Shown here in pieces: positions 13,963 to 16,397 of a stretch of DNA of 16,397 nucleotides. Both the position numbers and the translations under genes were made by a program. The DNA comes from Coriobacteriales bacterium (GTDB lineage: Bacteria; Actinomycetota; Coriobacteriia; Coriobacteriales; UBA8131). Position 1 is the first letter of the stretch. Every line of letters starts with the position of its first letter. The stretch is from positions 1 to 16,397 of the forward strand of contig JAIRZP010000135.1 of the NCBI GenBank assembly GCA_031267175.1. Reading direction: 5' to 3'. The notes under the pieces were generated by a model. That model ran no database searches and was not told the origin of the DNA. It saw nothing but the letters and a program-made list of their open reading frames with translations.

Positions 13963-15480
13963 TTGAACAGCACTAACTTCAATCAGGCAGAAGCCGCCTA
14001 TAAGAGTGGTAAGTATGTCGATGCGCTCAAGTCGTATTACGCTGCCCTCAAAGAGGACGCTGCCGGTTTTGCTCCCGGGGATGCAGGTCTGCTGTATTAC
14101 CGTCTGGGAAACTGCCTGCTTAAGATGTACACCTTCAGTGAGGCGGCGGTCAGCTATCAGAAGGCTCTGGAGGACACACAGTTTACCTCCCGGGCTGCGG
14201 CGCAGGTCAATCTGGGCAAGGCACAGCTGGGCCTGGGCAAGTATGAGGACAGTGTGCAGTCCTTTAATGCCGCTCTGGCCGACAGCAGCTATGGCAAGCC
14301 GTACCAGGCACAGATGGGCCTGGGCAACGCCTACACCAAACTCGGCATGATTGTTGATGCCGGTACTGCCTATCGCAACGCCGCGCTGGACGAGAGGAAT
14401 CCCAACCCCACCAAGGCGCTTATGAGCCTGGGCAGTTGCTTCATGGTACTCGGGCGCCCCGAGGACGCCATCGAGTCGTACAATGCCGTCTTTGAGTTTG
14501 ATCCCTCACAGGCCGTGGCACAGAAGGTCTATGAGAGCCTCGGGCAGGCCTTTACGACTGCCGGGCACTACAACGAGGCCCTGGATGCCTTTAACCGGGC
14601 ACTCGCGCCGGGTGGATTTGTGCTCTCGGCGGACGCGCAGGCCGATTACACCAAGGCCCTGCAGGCCTTGAGCGAGGCCGATGCCCAGGCAGCGCTTGCC
14701 GGCTTTGGCACGCTGGCCAACGCAACGGCCAATCCTACCCTGGAGCCAAGCGTGCAAGCGGATGGTACCGTAGCCTATGGCGCCGGCAATGTGCCAACCG
14801 CCCACGACACCGGCTTTTTTGACGTGGCGGAATCCGACCTCGTCCAGCTTTCAAAAAACCAGATGAAGGGCCAGCGCAAGCTCAGGCACACTGGGCTCAA
14901 GGTCGTACTCGTCATCGTCATCCTCCTTATTCTCGCCATGGGTGCCGGTGTCTTTGGCTACACGCAGGGATACGGCTGGCCCACGCAGGAAGCGGTTATC
15001 CAGGATCTCTTTACCTCACATGCCGAGGGAGCGGACACGTCACAGTACTGGGTCGGCACCACCGACGAAGAAAAAGAGGTCATCGAGCGTATCATGGACA
15101 TGGTCGCTCCCACGACCTCGGTAGACGTCATCTACCTGGACAAAAGCATGGTGAGTTCCGAGGCCATCGTTACCGCGCATCTGCAAGAAGGTGGTACGAT
15201 GCACTACCTCATCAACCTGGAGCGAAGCGGTATCGGCTGGAAGATAAGCGGACTCAACCTGTACTTTGCCTCCGGGCAGGAATCTAACGGACAGGCCTCG
15301 ACCTCTCCGTCGTCCTCCTCAGACCAGAGCACGACCCCCTCAGACCAGGGCTCAGCATCTTCCGGAACCACCTCCGGGGAAGGTGCTGATCCAACCACCA
15401 ACCCAAGCACGGACGCAACCGCCAACCCAACAAACGACGCGGCAGCGGGTACAGCTTCCGAACAGACATCCGAGCAGTAA
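13963..15480 (+). CDS. TPR-repeat protein with one membrane span and Ser/Thr-rich external tail
   Basis: The protein has 505 residues. The N-terminal 220 residues hold about six tetratricopeptide repeats with the typical A/G/Y/A/P spacing, for example YKSGKYVDALKSYYAAL, GKYEDSVQSFNAAL and GHYNEALDAFNRAL. An Ala-rich linker leads to a membrane helix at about 311-333 (VVLVIVILLILAMGAGVFGY). Basic residues just before it (KGQRKLRHTGLK) put the TPR part inside and the C-terminus outside. The external part has a small folded region (335-445, ending GIGWKISGLNLYF) and a Ser/Thr/Asp-rich disordered tail (450-505). It probably recruits cytoplasmic partners to the membrane; the partner is unknown. It starts with TTG at 13963, supported by GAGAGGAG 9 nt upstream. 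Its position before ndk and mreB hints at cell-envelope work. Confidence 0.85.
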   Translation: MNSTNFNQAEAAYKSGKYVDALKSYYAALKEDAAGFAPGDAGLLYYRLGNCLLKMYTFSEAAVSYQKALEDTQFTSRAAAQVNLGKAQLGLGKYEDSVQSFNAALADSSYGKPYQAQMGLGNAYTKLGMIVDAGTAYRNAALDERNPNPTKALMSLGSCFMVLGRPEDAIESYNAVFEFDPSQAVAQKVYESLGQAFTTAGHYNEALDAFNRALAPGGFVLSADAQADYTKALQALSEADAQAALAGFGTLANATANPTLEPSVQADGTVAYGAGNVPTAHDTGFFDVAESDLVQLSKNQMKGQRKLRHTGLKVVLVIVILLILAMGAGVFGYTQGYGWPTQEAVIQDLFTSHAEGADTSQYWVGTTDEEKEVIERIMDMVAPTTSVDVIYLDKSMVSSEAIVTAHLQEGGTMHYLINLERSGIGWKISGLNLYFASGQESNGQASTSPSSSSDQSTTPSDQGSASSGTTSGEGADPTTNPSTDATANPTNDAAAGTASEQTSEQ

Positions 15481-15546
15481 CGCCTCAGCAACTGGTGGTA
15501 ACAGCACGGTGATAACACGACGGGCAACCAGACCGAAAGGTACGAT

Positions 15547-15978
15547 ATGAGAGAAAAGACCTACGCCATGCTCAAGCCCGATGCCGTTGCGGCAGGGCAT
15601 GTGGGCGAGATCATCGCCCGTTTTGAGAGGGTGGGCCTGGCTCTGGACAGAATGGAATTGGCCGAGGTAACGCCCGAGCAGGCCGCTGCCAACTATGCGG
15701 AGCACGAGGGCAAGCCCTTTTACGAGGGGCTTATCCGCTATATCACCTCCGGGCCGGTGGTCAAGCTGGTACTCTCCGGCGAGGATGCCGTGGCCATTAC
15801 CCGCAAGCTCATGGGCGCCACCAATCCCGCAGAGGCCGCACCGGGCACCATCCGGGGCGATTTTGGTCTCGTCATGGATGCCAATGTCATCCACGGCTCC
15901 GACTCTCCCGAATCCGCCGAGCGCGAAATCGCCATCTTTTTTGGAGAGACGAGCAGGACAGAGCAGAGAGAACAGTAA
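15547..15978 (+). CDS. ndk: Nucleoside diphosphate kinase
   Basis: This 143-residue protein transfers the terminal phosphate between nucleoside tri- and diphosphates. It has the family start MREKTYAMLKPDAV with Lys10 of the nucleotide pocket, the RxFxxxGL segment (25-31), and the phosphohistidine motif NVIHGSDS (113-120, His116). The end EREIAIFFG is also typical. Length is as expected for bacterial enzymes, with a short charged tail (TSRTEQREQ). GAAAGG precedes the ATG at 15547 by 4-5 nt. It lies 66 bp after the TPR gene and 21 bp before mreB, so these are likely transcribed together. Nothing unusual in the catalytic residues. Confidence 0.97.
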   Translation: MREKTYAMLKPDAVAAGHVGEIIARFERVGLALDRMELAEVTPEQAAANYAEHEGKPFYEGLIRYITSGPVVKLVLSGEDAVAITRKLMGATNPAEAAPGTIRGDFGLVMDANVIHGSDSPESAEREIAIFFGETSRTEQREQ

Positions 15979-15999
15979 AGAGTAGGAGTCTGGACAGCA

Positions 16000-16397
16000 A
16001 TGTCGTTTTTGGACAATATATTCAGTCAGTGGAGCAGTGACCTTGCTATCGACCTTGGCACCGCCAATACGCTGGTGGCCGTTGCCGGGGAGGGCATCGT
16101 CCTGGACGAACCCAGTGTCGTCGCCATAGACAACGAGGTCAACCGCGTGCTTTCGGTAGGTACCGAGGCGCGCGAGATGATAGGCAGGAACCCGGGCAAT
16201 ATTTCGGTGGAACGTCCGTTGGCCGACGGAGTCATCGCCGACTACGACGTGACCGAGGCCATGCTCTCCTACTTCATCAACAAGGCCAATCCCAAGACGC
16301 GGCTGTGGCAGCCCAAGCCCCGCATCGTTATCTGTATCCCCTGCGGCGTCACCTCCGTAGAGAAGCGTGCGGTCTTTGAGGCCACCATCCAGGCCGG
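16000..16397 (+). CDS. mreB: Rod shape-determining protein MreB, N-terminal part (3' end outside window)
   Basis: Only 132 codons are visible. LAIDLGTANTLV (15-26) is the phosphate-1 motif of the actin/MreB fold. EPSVVAID, GxEAxxMIGRNPGNI, RPLADGVIADYDVTEAML and the segment PRIVICIPCGVTSVEKRAV (about 107-125) match MreB in order. MreB forms membrane-bound filaments that guide lateral wall synthesis; mreC and mreD would be expected just beyond the window. The N-terminus (MSFLDNIFSQWSSD) has the amphipathic character that can bind the membrane. A GTAGGAG lies 11 nt before the ATG at 16000, slightly far; no closer start fits. Directly downstream of ndk. Confidence 0.95.
   Translation, partial: MSFLDNIFSQWSSDLAIDLGTANTLVAVAGEGIVLDEPSVVAIDNEVNRVLSVGTEAREMIGRNPGNISVERPLADGVIADYDVTEAMLSYFINKANPKTRLWQPKPRIVICIPCGVTSVEKRAVFEATIQA

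Overview
The window looks like chromosomal DNA of an anaerobic, fairly GC-rich Actinobacterium of the class Coriobacteriia, most likely the Eggerthellaceae (Eggerthella, Gordonibacter, Slackia, Adlercreutzia, Denitrobacterium and relatives). The indicators are a LuxR-type regulator fused to a roughly 12-helix membrane domain, a Tat-exported flavoprotein lipoprotein next to a multihaem cytochrome c, and a MacB-like ABC system with its own membrane-anchored adaptor. I cannot name the species from sequence alone.

Left part (1-1700): the 3' end of an aconitase-superfamily hydratase, then a DUF454/YbaN-like membrane protein with a charged C-terminal extension. Both are followed by hairpin-forming repeats. 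Accessory-looking part (1694-4078), visibly less GC-rich: a leftward DUF4143-type ATPase with a PD-(D/E)XK-like C-terminus, preceded by a phased 23-bp tandem repeat array, and a rightward cyclophilin-like protein that has lost the usual isomerase active-site residues.

Respiratory module (4053-8665): a leftward membrane-LuxR regulator is divergent from a Tat lipoprotein FAD reductase and a six-haem cytochrome c. The 540-bp intergenic region holds phased direct repeats and palindromes. Electrons probably pass from the quinone pool or a membrane donor through the cytochrome to the flavoprotein outside the membrane, with expression set by the neighbouring LuxR protein. The reductase lacks the residues that bind C4-dicarboxylates in fumarate reductases, so its acceptor is probably something else. 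This is the best candidate in the window for an undescribed system.

Export operon (13075-8807, leftward): adaptor protein, ABC ATPase, MacB-type permease and a small single-span membrane protein. The adaptor carries an insertion of about 240 residues that is unusual for its family.

Right end (13288 to the end, rightward, housekeeping): a canonical cyclophilin, a TPR protein with one membrane span and a Ser/Thr-rich external tail, nucleoside diphosphate kinase, and the start of MreB. No rRNA, tRNA, CRISPR array, insertion sequence or phage gene was seen. All motif positions and alignments were made by eye.
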